Made by a program: the position numbers and the translations under genes. A stretch of 64,000 bases of DNA from positions 17,220,266 to 17,284,265 of the forward strand of contig NC_132915.1 of assembly GCF_047675955.1 (NCBI RefSeq). Reading direction: 5' to 3'. The stretch's first letter is position 1, and each line of letters starts with the position of its first letter. Of the stretch, positions 11,855-23,325 are shown piece after piece. The notes under the pieces were generated by a model. The model ran no database searches and was not told the origin of the DNA. It saw only the letters and a program-made list of their open reading frames with translations. The DNA comes from Chlorocebus sabaeus (Eukaryota; Chordata; Mammalia; Primates; Cercopithecidae).

Positions 11855-13390
11855 ATTTTTGACTTATGATCTAACATTTTAAAATTAATAGATTGCAGTA
11901 TTTAGGACAGTTTTAGATTTATAGAAAAATCAAACCGACGGCACAGAGAGTTCCTATAATCCCCCCACTGCCTGATTTCCTCAATTATTAACATATTACT
12001 ATAGTGCATTTGTTATAGTTCATGAAGCAATATTGATTCATTATCATTAATTAAAGTGCATAGTTTACATTAATATTCACTCTTCTTGTATTCTACAGCG
12101 ATTGAAAAACACAGAATGCCACCTATACACAATTATGATTTAATATAGAATAGTTTCACTGCCCTAAAAATCCCTCTGACCACTATTCTGTTCCATTGAG
12201 TTGTCTATTCTTTGCCACACTATATTCCTTATTATAGCTGCATAAGAAGCCCTGAAGTTGAGTAGAGTTAGTCTTCTCAATTTGTTCTTCCTCATTAGTA
12301 CTGTGTAGGCTATTTTGAATCTTTTATCTTTCCACATAAGCTTTAAAATCAGTTTGTTGACATCCACGTTGTAACTTTCTGAGCTTTTGATTGTGATTAT
12401 GTTGAAACTATAGATCAAATGAGGAAGGACTAACACCCTAACTATATTAGGTCTTTCTATTCATAATCATGGACTAGCTCTCCAATTATTTAAATTTTAT
12501 TTGATTTCTTGCATCAGAGATTTGTAATTTCCCTTGTGTAGATCATAGGCACATTTTATTAGCTTTTTATCGAATTATTTGATTATTTCTGGTGCTAATG
12601 TAAATGAGATTGTGCTTTTTAGTTTCAAATTCTAATTGTTCATTGTTGATATGAGCAATTGACTATTGTACACTAACCATGTATTCTGCAACCTTGCTAT
12701 AAATGTTTATTAGTTGCAAGAGGTTTTTCTTATTGTTGTTGATTCTTTGGGATCACTACATAGAAAATCTAACCATTTTTTAGCAGATTTCTAATTTATT
12801 CCTTCTAAAACTATATACCTTTATTTTCTCTTCTTGACTTACTGCATTAGCAACTATTCCTAATAAAATTTGAATAGGAATGTTGAGACAGGACTTCCTT
12901 GCCTCATTTCAGATCTTAGAAAGAAAGCACATAGTTTTCCACCATAAAGTATGCTTTAACTTTAGGCTTTTTGTGGGTCTTTGTTAAGTTGTTGAAGTTC
13001 TCCTCTATTCCAAATTCGCTGAGTCTTTTTAACATAAACGAATTTTGAAGTTTGTCAAATGCTTTTTTTTGGATCTATTGATATGATTGTATAATGGGAT
13101 TTATTCCAGCTATGTCAGGCAGTATCATATTTTGAAAATTGAGTAATTTAATCTATCATATCAAAATTTAATCTATTATATCAATTTTGACATGGTAGAT
13201 TAAATTACTCAGCTTCCAAATGGTAAATCCAGCCTGACACATCTGGAATAAATCCCATTTGGCTACGTCATATAATTATTTTTGTAGATTTTTGGATTCA
13301 TATTGTTAATATTTTATTGATAATTTTTGTATTTGTGTTCAAGAGAACTATTGGTTTTCCTCTCTTGTAATGTCTTTTTCTGATTTTGGT
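11855..13390 (-). mobile_element. Old L1 (L1M) 3' UTR and ORF2, antisense
   Basis: Running along the plus strand one reads antisense L1: 3' UTR words at 11880-12170 (gagttcctataatcccccca, tagtttcactgccctaaaaa), then ORF2 from 12180 (tattctgttccattgagttg) to about 13390 (tattgttaatattttattga). A 90-codon minus frame at 12164-12436 still reads as the C-terminal part of ORF2. A hairpin-forming inverted duplication has rearranged 13096-13257. No intact frame remains. Confidence 0.85.
13096..13257. repeat. Local inverted duplication (hairpin) inside L1
   Basis: Arms 13096-13168 and 13183-13257 are imperfect reverse complements (gggatttattcc at the left end, ggaataaatccc at the right) around a 14-base loop. 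The loop region also repeats the words tttaatctatcatatc and tttaatctattatatc in direct orientation. The right arm is collinear with antisense L1, so the left arm is the likely copied segment. Confidence 0.9.
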
Positions 13391-13713
13391 GCCCTCACTT
13401 TTTAATCTAGAAATGTAGAGTGCAGCTAGAAACATATGGGAAAAAAGTAGTATGTGTATGATTGCATGTGACTTCTCACTGATTTTCTGTATACGCTTTC
13501 CTCTTAGTATGAGCTGCCTGCAATTGGGTCCTCTTTCCTAATTTTTCATCTTCTCTTCATGAATTTAAAAAGACAGGGCAACAAATACCTGAGGCTCCCA
13601 AGTCCTGATACTCTCTATAGCCAAGGACTTTTGGAAGACTTATTTTTCTAAAATGGGTATGAAAATAAACAAAGATAGCTTTCTTACTTCAGTTCTCTTC
13701 ATGAATATTCATT
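13391..13713. other. Unique DNA at inner edge of arm B
   Basis: No repeat family recognised; it joins the antisense L1 to inverted repeat arm B. Confidence 0.5.
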
Positions 13714-14142
13714 ATCACACACACACATACACACACAACTTGCACAGACACATGTATGGCTGTCTTCCCAATAAAATTGCTTCTGCTCACAAACAAATTA
13801 TCTTGGAATTGCTCTCTCCTAATATTTGATTATTTCACCAAAAGGGCTTGATACTGTATATTTCATGAATCTTCCATTACCTGTAAGTGATTCCTTTACC
13901 TCTTGTTGGAAGAATACTTATAAGGGTTAAATATGTGAAAAGATGACATTGGATCATTAAGGACAAATAATATGCTTTGGATGCCATACTTGTCTTTTAT
14001 CCCTTCAACTTATCTCTACATAAGTAAATTCAGAAAGCTGAAGTATTTTTGTCCCTAAATTGCCTCAAACTAGTCATCTTAGTAGAATATTAATGCCAAG
14101 GAATAGAAACTGCAAAATACAAGGTATACAATAAAGAATGAG
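13714..14142 (-). repeat. Inverted repeat arm B (partner at 9829-10238)
   Basis: Reverse complement of arm A, from the CA run at 13714 to the words caataaagaatg at 14129-14140. It carries small insertions relative to arm A, for example an extra tttg near the word gagcagaagcaattttattg when read in arm A orientation. Confidence 0.85.
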
Positions 14143-16269
14143 AATTGTTCTCCTTCTGTGAATGAAATATTATGTTACCAAATTACATGTGATAGCAAGA
14201 TTTAAGTGAATACCATTAGACTTCCCTTTGGTCAAGGTCGTCAAAGATTTGTGGGGTAAGCCAACATTACAGAGCACACATTTTATATCCTGAACCCCAT
14301 TTTTAATCAGATTTTAAAAACTGTAGAGTATCACAGAAATAAATCAAATCCAACACACACAAATAAATCGTAACTCATAAAACATGCATGGTAATAAAAA
14401 GAAAGCAACATTCACTGGGGAGAAGAAAAAGCAAATAAAGAGATCCAAATAAATCCCTTATTAAAGCAGATGATTAGTATTAACATCTCAATTCAAATCA
14501 CATGAAAAGTTAACAATGATGCTTCTTTTATGCCCATTATGTATATTGTCATTGTATTTGGTTATTGTTCATGTAGCCCGGAAAGATTTCAATCATGGCC
14601 AATTGTTACAGCTTCTACAATGTGAAGACGTGACTGGAGTAAGAGACTTAAATAATCTCAATGCTTTTCCTAGAAAGCTTTAAGAATAGAAGTGCCCATC
14701 AAGAGGGTTAGGAGGCCTAGACAAATAAAGTGGGACAATAATAGCTCTGTGTCTTATCTATTACACTTTCTTTTAGGGGATTTTTTTCCCTTTCCACTTT
14801 TCTCTGTCTTATTTTTAATAACCTCTTAGGATTTCAACAGAAATCGTTAAAATCTATTTCTTTTTTTCACACACAGGCTCATAGTTCATTGTTGAAGCAC
14901 TGATTTATAATCCTAGTCTGCTATAACTAAGGACATTAGCACATGGATAAAATATCACTTCTGGTTTTTAAAAGTATATGAGGATTTTCTTTTAAATGAA
15001 CTTAAGAAAAACAATACTGTCTGTTAATGAGCCATACTGCCCATTTCTTCTATGGAAAGACAATACATGTGCTCCCAGATTCAGAGACTACTATCAACTG
15101 AGGAAAATCCCAGCATTCCAATTCCAAATTTCAGGGACTGAGGTAATGATTGGTTGTTAGGGCAGGTGCCAGCTCTAGCTTGGACTAGAGGAATACTATT
15201 GTCCAGTAGGAAGACAGGTTCAAGGATGCTCCTTTGTGTACATGTTGTTGGGGTTATATGTATATGGATTCGATATTGAATAGGTTGGTATAGAAAGACA
15301 AGGTTTTGGGTCTCCAAGAAGTTGCTAAAGGTTAAGGAGGTCCCAAATTGTATCTACTCAAAGATATCAGTCATCTCACTAAAGTCCATCCCATCACATA
15401 ATTTAAATGATAACATGAATCCTCTAGTAAACCACTATTCTCCTCTGATTTTATGTACAAAAGAGGGAAATAATACCATAGTTACAATTTGAGTTTCTAT
15501 CATCCTTAGAAAATAATCAAATATAAACTCTTTTCCCAAACTGCCAACCAGCATAGATTCACTCACAAAGTACAATCTTGCCATAAGTTACATTGAAATG
15601 AAAGTTTTGGGAGAACACTGATTGTCTTCTCTCAGTATGGTACCAAAGAAATGTTGACAAGAGAGTCATTAAGAAAGCTTTCTTGTGAAGGTAAGCAGTA
15701 TTTGCAGTCCTGGTATAAATTCATGACTCAGGGCATACTATCTGAGGGTTTTTATCACTCATTCTAATTGTATGCTAAAAATAGAGCAAGGTTTTATTAG
15801 GAATTTAGGAAACACACATTCAATTTTTAAAAACATGTTTGGCTTCTGGATTCCTGTTAAAATGTGGAAAAAGAATCATTCCCATCCTTAGAATATAAAA
15901 TGTTTGATAATCTGCAAAATTATAACTCTTATTGAAACCATTAGAAAGTGAGGTTATAAGGCAAACAACGAACTTTCAATTCAAAGGAAGATAAAAATCT
16001 TCAGGAAAAATAGGAAGTAAGCACTTGTTTAGATGGGGTAATCGTCAGACACTTGATTCCAAGCTACTGGGAAGAATTCAGCTAAAAAAACACTAAGGAT
16101 TTGCTAAAGGTTGAATGTGGGCTAGTGTAAAAGTACAGAACACAGGAGAACTTGTACCAACACACAGGCTCATGTTCATGGACCTTACTAAGTGGCTCAC
16201 AAGAAAGACTGGCAGAAGGTGAGAGATGTTCCTGAAGAAATGCTCCTCTTGTTGCAGACCTAGAGAAGT
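14143..16269. other. Unique intergenic DNA
   Basis: About 2.1 kb with no repeat family or coding pattern recognised. Small minus-strand frames at 15081-15317 and 16082-16296 show no motif. Confidence 0.5.
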
Positions 16270-17428
16270 AAACAGCAACCATTGTGGTAAAGGCACAAAG
16301 CTCAGCTTGAATCCTCCTCCTTTATGTCCCTTACAGAAAAAAAATCATAGAAAGCAAACCCTACCATCCTCAAGAAACAGGTGAAAAGTCACAGTAGCTG
16401 AGGAAAGGGATCAAGATGAAAAACCTTCTATGTTGGGAAAGGGTCAAAAAATTTACCGGCCCTGGACAGTAAAACCCTGTCCAGTTTTGGGAGTTGCAGG
16501 ATTACTGAAAAGACCCCATTAATGAGACCCAAGGGCACAGTGCCTGTCTAAGCCTGAACAAGAACTACAAAGAACATGCTTTTCTAGCCCCAACCTCATC
16601 ATCAGGCTGACAAGCACCTCTAATATATAACAGCGTGATACTGCTGAGAGAAGTTCAAGAGCAGGGAAAAAACGCAAGGTACAGGTACAAAGAAACACCT
16701 AAAGCTGAGGGAGGAAGAAGGAAAAAACCAACCAAACAAACAAACAAACACTCTAGCAAACCAATTCACATCACACATACAGAATTATACTAGGGGAATT
16801 TGAGGAATGGGGTGTACTAAGGTACAGCAATAACAAAACCCAAAAGTAACTCAACTCCTAACTAGATTAGTCCAAGTCCTTGCAACAGAAACCTAGCTAT
16901 GTAAAAAAATAGTGTGTCATTTATCGGGCATAAATATTAATTACCCCAGTGTTTACTCTCTCACAGTAAATATCTGGGTTCCCACTAAATATTACAAGAA
17001 ATAGAAAGAATTTTTTTAAAATCACAATGTCAAGAGACAAAGCAATACAAACAACTAGACTCAACTGTTACCCCTACGTTTGAACTATCAAACAAGGAAT
17101 TTTAAAAACCTACGATTAATATGTTAAAGGATCTAGCTAAAAAGGGGAGGACAGCAAGCATGAACAGATGGGGAATTTCAGGTCAGAAATAAAAACTATA
17201 AGATAGAAAGTAATGGAAATAATTGAGCTGAAATGCATAGTAACAAAGCTAACAAATGCTATCATTAGATGCCATCAGTAAATTTGATAAAGCCAAGGAA
17301 ATAGCTGAATTTGAAGATATGTAAATAGAAATTATCCACAATGAAACACAAAAAGTAAGAAAGATGAAAACAAAAATAAAATAAAAAACAGAATGGGGTA
17401 TCTGAGAACCATGGGACGAGATTAAATG
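16270..17428 (+). mobile_element. Old L1 5' UTR and start of ORF1, sense
   Basis: The sequence follows an L1MA/L1PB-type 5' region: gcaggattactgaaaagacc, gaggaatggggtgtactaag, taaatattaattaccccagt, then the ORF1-proximal words ggaattttaaaaacctacga, ttaatatgttaaaggatcta and gaacagatggggaatttcag. L1 similarity stops at about 17428. The same L1 appears to resume in ORF2 at 20267 and 22562, with roughly a kilobase or more of L1 missing. Confidence 0.75.
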
Positions 17429-19633
17429 GGTATATCCATGTTCTACCTTATGCCCACACTTGTCAGCAACACATTGGTTCCTCAAGAGATAACATCCACA
17501 CTGCACAAATGACTGGTCTCCTGACTTTTCATAGCCTGGCTATGCATACCATAGACAATGACCTGCTTGGATACAACAGTCCATTGTGCAGATTCCATCG
17601 GTCAATGCAAGAGCTGCTTGGCTATATTCTGACCATGATGCCACCTATACTTACTCAGGCTTTTCAATACTACAGTCATAACCAGCCTAGGTGGTACTGT
17701 AGTTCCATTTCCAACATGACAGCAAACTTTCTTATAAAAACTAAAGAAGCTCCCATTTTCTATTCTAAATTCACAGAAGATTTGCAAGATATAGAAGGTA
17801 GCACATGTGCTAGCTACATGTCCTGCTATTCAAATATTTGAAGTAATGTTCCTAACTTCAGATTTTGCCTTTTAAAGTACATGTCAGACCATTACATAAG
17901 AGATAACTTAGAGCCTCATTTGGGGTTGAATGCATCAGGATCCTTTGAGGTATTATATCCCCAATAGGATAGCAAGACAGCTACCTCTTTTCTCCTTGCT
18001 ATTCAACCACATCAGTACATTTCTATGACTTCCTGATCAATAAGCCTTTATGCCTTAGGGTACTAAATTTTGTGCAAGATTATTGCAAACCTAGTGAGGT
18101 CCACAACCTCATCATGAGCCAACATCGTGAACCAACTCTGTGACAACCTAGTGGACCACCAGATGACCTCAGCCCATGTGACCAATAAAACCAGACTTTG
18201 ACTCTGTTGCTGACCTCATTACTGCTAATGGCCAATGCTGCTCCTTCTTTGTTCTTGCTTTGCTATGGATCCTGTTAACTTCACTGTCCTCCTCCAGTTC
18301 TCCTCCCATAGTCCTGGCCCACTATCCCACCCCTTCAGGCCATGGTACTCACATCAAATTGAAGCTTATCTCTAATTCTTTCCTGAAGTCATTGGAGAAA
18401 TCATCACCTGAGCTTTCTCAGAGTATTCCCTTATCCAACCCCAATATATAAGGCTCTGCCGCAACATATTCACCACACCACACAAATGCAATGACACCAG
18501 AGCTACACTCAATAATGTTGAAAAAGAGATTGTCAATACTTACAAAATATTATTTATGCTATGGAGAACACCAAGCTCAGACCCAATGGTGATTCATTAT
18601 TTAGCTATATGTTTTCAGGAGCTGCCAATGGAGTATCTAAAGTTCTGTTTTGGGTCTAGGAGTAACCTCTGTCTATTTTGTTCTACTACTCCAGGCTACA
18701 GCCTGACACATTCAACTTCTGCACTGTCCTAAGTTTTCTATCTAGATTTTATCTGGCATGGAGACTTAATTAATCATTGCCTAGAAGGTCACCACCATCC
18801 CATCACTCATGAACAATTCCATACCTTCCCTACCAGGCCCCACTTTCACACCCTTCATAGGCACCATTCATACTTCTAGCTACTTTCCCCTAGCTAACCT
18901 CACTGAGTTTTCAGTACAGGGCTCACCGCCCTATCCCCATCTCTGCTTATGTTTTTTGTTTTTCCTTCTCTGAGGCTCAGTTCATTCCATCACAGCAAGC
19001 AACCCCTAGTCTTGAAGAGTCTCTCCTATAAGTATTTACCACTCATGGAGCATAAAGTCCAGGTCCTTTGTTGCATTAATTTCTGGGCTTGCCACCAGTC
19101 CTTAGATGAGTTACCAGCTCTCATGACCCATATCCAGTCAACCTCATAGAAGGATTTACCTTGACCAGCCTTCCTTTTCCTGTGTACCACTTCAAAAAAC
19201 TATCTGGGTACCAAAATAATTATTCAAATTGCTCACTTGGTCTCTTCCTCTGATACACTTTACATTTTCTAAGAAACACCCCTGCTTTGCTCATACCAAC
19301 AAGACTACTGACACTTCATGAACAAGATTTTCTCCTTATGTCAGTCAATATTCTTGTTGCTCTGATGTCACTTTAATAACACTTGTCTGTCACTCCATTC
19401 TTACACTATCAGAACCTTCCTCTAATATCATAAGCACTGTATGTACTCGAGGGGTTTGGGGTCACATTTTTTCTGGGCCTGCTGCTTCATGTTTTTCAGC
19501 CTTATTCACCACAAAAGGGCTACTATACTATATATTGTGCTTGCCCTACTTACAGGTTGAAGGTCACTGACACTGCTCTAGGCACACATAACCCAGTAAG
19601 AAAACACATCATTAATACTGGCCAGGAAACGGT
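17429..19633. other. Unclassified 2.2 kb C-rich block between L1 pieces
   Basis: This block is richer in C and CC/CA words than its surroundings and matches no family I recognise. Its longest frame, 17509-17841 plus (110 codons, open upstream to about 17396), has no recognised domain; the tail of the block holds several short frames (18260-18451, 18949-19149) rich in Ser, Pro and Leu. It is followed in sense by a MaLR-type LTR, so the interior of an LTR element is one explanation. A decayed retrocopy of a gene is another. I cannot decide between them, and no function is implied. Confidence 0.4.
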
Positions 19634-20008
19634 ATAGACTGAATGATTGTATCCCTTCTCCAAATTCATATTCAAATGTGATTCTCAATGTGATGGCATT
19701 GGGAGGTAGGGCCTTTGGGAGATGACTAAATCATAAGGGCACCACCCTTATAAATCGGATTAGTGACCCTAGAAAAGAGGCCCCAGAGAGTTCTTTTTCC
19801 CCTTGTGCTATGTGAGGTCACTGCCAAAACACAGCAGTCTATGATTTAGGAGGCGGGTCCTCACCAGACGCCAAATCTTCCAGCACCTTGATCCTGGACT
19901 GCTCAGCCTCCAGAACTGTGAGAAATAAATTTCTGTTGTTTATAATCCATCATACCGACCTGTGGTATTTTTGCGATAGTAGCCTAACCATGCTAAGACA
20001 GAAAATAT
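19634..20008 (+). mobile_element. MaLR-type LTR (MLT1/MST-like), sense
   Basis: A complete-looking LTR: start tatagactgaatgattgtat, middle gaggtagggcctttgggaga, and the MaLR 3' signature cagcctccagaactgtgaga with aataaatttctgttgtttat. It ends near the word gctaagaca. It could be a solo LTR or the 3' LTR of the unclassified block upstream; no clear polypurine tract precedes it. Confidence 0.75.
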
Positions 20009-20017
20009 CCAGAGTCC

Positions 20018-20266
20018 CTGTATTCATTCAGCATCACATTGCTACAAAGAACGACCTGAGACTGGGTAATTTATAAAGTAAAGAGTTTCACTTGGCTCAC
20101 AGTTCTGCAGATGACTGTACATGAAGCCTGGCTGAGGAGACCTCAGGAAACTTACAATCATGATGGAAGGTGAAGGGAAAGCAAGCACATCTTACATGGC
20201 TGAAGCAGGAAGAAGAGAGTGAAGGAAGAAGTGCTACACACTTTTAAGCAACCAGATCTCATGAGA
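20018..20266 (-). mobile_element. MST/THE1-like LTR, antisense, truncated
   Basis: Plus-strand text is the complement of an MST/THE1 LTR: gagactgggtaatttataaa, acttacaatcatgatggaag, aaccagatctcatgagaact. The LTR's own 5' part is missing, since the match breaks into L1 at about 20267. Confidence 0.8.
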
Positions 20267-20430
20267 ACTCATGAAATTAAACTAGAAATCAATTACAGAC
20301 AATATCAGGAAAGATATTTAAACACTTGAAAAGTAAACACCATATGTCTCAGTAAGCCATGTTTCAAAAGTCATAGGGAAGTTATAAAATGTTTTGAATT
20401 GAATGAAAATGAAAAGACAACATATAAAAA
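20267..20430 (+). mobile_element. Old L1 ORF2 fragment (endonuclease end), sense
   Basis: The words actagaaatcaattacagac and tgaatgaaaatgaaaagaca match L1 ORF2 downstream of the endonuclease. The L1 continues beyond the antisense L1 insertion at 22562 without loss (gtagctaaagtggtgcttag), so the two pieces were one. Confidence 0.75.
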
Positions 20431-22561
20431 AATTTTTTTATTTTAATAAAAGCAGGATACATGTGCAGAACGTGCATGTTTGATACATGGGTATACGTGT
20501 GCCATGGTTGTTTGCTGCACCTACTGATTCATCTTCTTTAAGTTCCCTTCCCTCACCACTCACCCCCAACAGGCCCCGGTGTGTGTTGTTCCCCTCTCTG
20601 TGTCCATGTTTTCTCATTGTTCAACTCCCACTTATGAGTGAAAACATGTGGTGTTTGGTTATCTGTTCTTGTGTTAGTTTGCTGAGGATGATGGCTTTCA
20701 GTTTCATCCATGTCCCTCCAAAGGACATGATCACATTCATTTTTATGGCAGCATAGTATTCCATGGTATATATGTACCATATTTTCTTTATCCATTCTAT
20801 CATTGATGGGCTTTTGGGTAGGTTCCATGTCTTTGATATTGTAAATAGTGTTGCAATAAACATACGTGTGCATGTATCTTTATAATAAAATAATTTATAT
20901 TCCTTCGGGTATAAGCCCAGTACTGGAATTGCTGGGTCAAATGGTATTCCTGGTTCTAGATCCTTGAGGAATAGGCATACTGTCTTCCACAATTGTTGAA
21001 CTGATTTACATTCCCACCAACAGTGTAAAAGCATTCCTATTTCTCCACAGCCTTGTTAGCATCTATTGTTTCCTCACTCTTTAATAATGGACATTCTGAC
21101 TGGCACGAGATGGTATCTTATTGTGGTTTTGATTTGCATTTCTCTGATGATCAGTCATGTTGAGTTTCTTTTCATATGTTTGTTGGCCATGTAAATGTCT
21201 TCTTTTGAGAAGTGTCTGTTCATATCCTTTGCCCATTTTTTGATGGATTTGTTTGTTTTTCTCTTGTAAATTTGTTTATGTTGCTCGCAGACTCTGGCTA
21301 TTACACCTCTGTAAGATGGGTAGATTGCAAAAATTTTCTCTCATTCTTTAGGTTGCCTGTTCACCCTGATGATAGTTTCTTTTGCTGTGCAGAAGCTCTT
21401 TAGTTTAATTAGATCCCATTTGTCAATTTTGGCTTCTGCTGCAATTGCTTTCAGCGTTTTTGTCATGAAGTCTACACATGCCTATGTCCTGAATGGTAGT
21501 GCCTAGGGTTTTGATGGTTTTCTTCCAAGGTTTTTATGGTTTTTGGTTTTACATTTAAGTCTTTAATCCATCTTGAGTTAATTTTTGTATAAGGTGTAAG
21601 GAAGGGGTCCAGTTTCAATTTTCTGCATGTGGTTAGGCAGTTTTCCCAGCACAAATTACCCAATAGGAGATCTTTTCCCCACTGCTTGTTTTTGTCAGGT
21701 TTGTCAAAGATCAGATGGTTGTTGATGTGTGGTGTTATTTATCTGTTCTGTTCCATTGGCCTGTATGTCTGTTTTGGTACCAGCACCACGCTATTTTGGT
21801 TACTGTAGCCTTGTAGTATAGTTTGAAGTCAGGTAGCGTGATGCCTCTAGCTTTGTTCTTTTTGCTGAGAATTGTCTTGGCTATATGGGGTGTTCCTTGA
21901 TTCCACATAAAATTTAAAATAGATTTTTCTAATTCTGTGAAAAATGTCAATGGCAGTTTGATAAGAATAGCATTAAATCTATAAATTACTTTCGGTAGTG
22001 TGGCCATTTTCACGATATTGATTCCTCCTATCTATGAGGATGGAATGTTTCTCCATTTGTTTGTGTCCTCTCTTACTGCCTTGAGCAGCGGTTTGTAATT
22101 CTCCTTGAAAAGGTCCTTTGCATCCCCTGTTAGCTGTATTCCTGGTTATTTTATTATCTTTGTAGTGATTGTGAATGGGAGTTCATTCATGATTTGGCTC
22201 TCTGGTTATCTATTGTTGGTGTTAAGGAATGCTCGTGATTTTTGCACATTGATTTTGTACCCTGAGACTATGCTGAAATTGCTTATCAATTTAACGAATT
22301 TTGGGGTTGAGATAATGTGGTTTTCTAAATATAGGATAATGTCATCTACAAACAGAGACAATTTGACTTCCTCTCTTCCTATTTAATATCTTTTTTTTTT
22401 CTCTTGCTGATTTCCCTGGCCAGAATTTCCAATACTAGAATAGGAGAGGTGAGAGAGGGCATCCTTGTCTTGTACCAATTTTCAAAGGGAATGCTTACAG
22501 CTTTTGCCCATTCAATATGATATTGACTGTGGGTTTGTCATAAATAGCTCTTATTATTTTC
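20431..22561 (-). mobile_element. Primate L1 (L1PA/L1PB), 5'-truncated, antisense
   Basis: The 3' end lies at 20431 (complement of the A-rich tail, then ggatacatgtgcagaacgtg) and the element runs to 22561 in ORF2 (agggcatccttgtcttgtac). It is inserted cleanly into an older L1 whose ORF2 reads on both sides. It contains the 3' UTR and the C-terminal half of ORF2; promoter and ORF1 are absent. Confidence 0.92.
20621..22561 (-). pseudogene. L1 ORF2 C-terminal half, broken
   Basis: This is the remnant of the L1 ORF2 protein (endonuclease and reverse transcriptase in intact copies). Minus-strand frames at 20621-21034 (137 codons, ending in the family C-terminus MFSLISGS), 21472-21663 and 21735-22013 together cover the region after the reverse-transcriptase core and the cysteine-rich C-terminal end. 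Stops and frameshifts separate them, and the endonuclease domain is absent because of 5' truncation. It cannot encode a working protein. Confidence 0.9.
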
Positions 22562-23325
22562 AAAAATTGACAAGGTAGCTAAAGTGGTGCTTAGAGGGAG
22601 ACTGATAGCGTTAAATGCTTGTATTAGAAAACAGAATTCACATGAATTACTAACCTCCTTCTGAGAGAAACTAAACATAGAAGAACAAATTAAACCAAAA
22701 GCAAATAGAAGAAAGGATAATGAAAATGAGAGCAGAAATCAATGAAATTTAGAACAGAAGAAAAAGAAACTGGCCGGGCGTGGTGGCTCAAGCCTGTAAT
22801 CCCAGCACTTTGGGAGGCCGAGACGGGCGGATCACGAGGTCAGGAGATCGAGACCATCCTGGCTAACACGGTGAAACCCCGTCTCTACTAAAAAATACAA
22901 AAAACTAGCCGGGCGAGGTGGCGGGCGCCTGTAGTCCCAGCTACTCAGGAGGCTGAGGCAGGAGAATGGCGTGAACCCGGGAGGCGGAGCTTGCAGTGAG
23001 CCGAGATCCAGCCACTGAGCTCCAGCCTGGGCGACAGAGCGACACTCTGTCTCAAAAAAAAAAAAAAAAAAAAAAAAAAAAGAAACCTAATTTACCAAAG
23101 GCTGATTGTTTAGAAATTTCAATAAAATTAATAAGTTTCTAGTTAGAATGACCAAAAAAAAAAGAGAAAATGAAAACTACAAATAATAAGAACTAACAAA
23201 GAAACATCACTACAGACTGTACAGACATTTAAAGAACAAGAGGATGCTGTGAACAACTCTAAGCCCATAAATTCAACGACCTATATGAAATGGACGTAAA
23301 CTTACTCAAGGTAAAATTCACACGA
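22562..23325 (+). mobile_element. Old L1 ORF2 fragment, sense, split by AluY
   Basis: Sense L1 ORF2: gtggtgcttagagggagact, gagcagaaatcaatgaaatt, then after the Alu tggaaagg-type words such as atgaccaaaaaaaaaagaga and catcactacagactgtacag. Similarity fades near 23325. It continues the L1 of 16270-17428 and 20267-20430. Confidence 0.8.
22772..23081 (+). mobile_element. AluY, Old World monkey type, full length
   Basis: Full dimeric Alu from ggccgggcgtggtggctcaa to a perfect tail of 28 A. A target duplication aaaaagaaac flanks it (22762-22771 and 23077-23086, overlapping the tail). It keeps AluY words (gaggcggagcttgcagtgag) and shows variants found in cercopithecid AluY: ggctcaagcctg, aaaaactagccgggcgaggt and gagatccagccactg. 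It is the youngest element in the window and sits inside the old L1. Confidence 0.97.

Noticed and set aside
18150..18170. CTCF-like core around ccaccagatgacc
   Set aside because: Too many departures from the CTCF core to call a site.
18160..18300. Hydrophobic stretch after a DxxxDLITAN-like run, faintly recalling a retroviral transmembrane protein
   Set aside because: The cysteine pattern and spacing are not convincing, and stops flank it; not called as env.
17429..19633. Idea that the C-rich block is a nuclear copy of mitochondrial DNA
   Set aside because: I could not match any stretch to mitochondrial genes in order.
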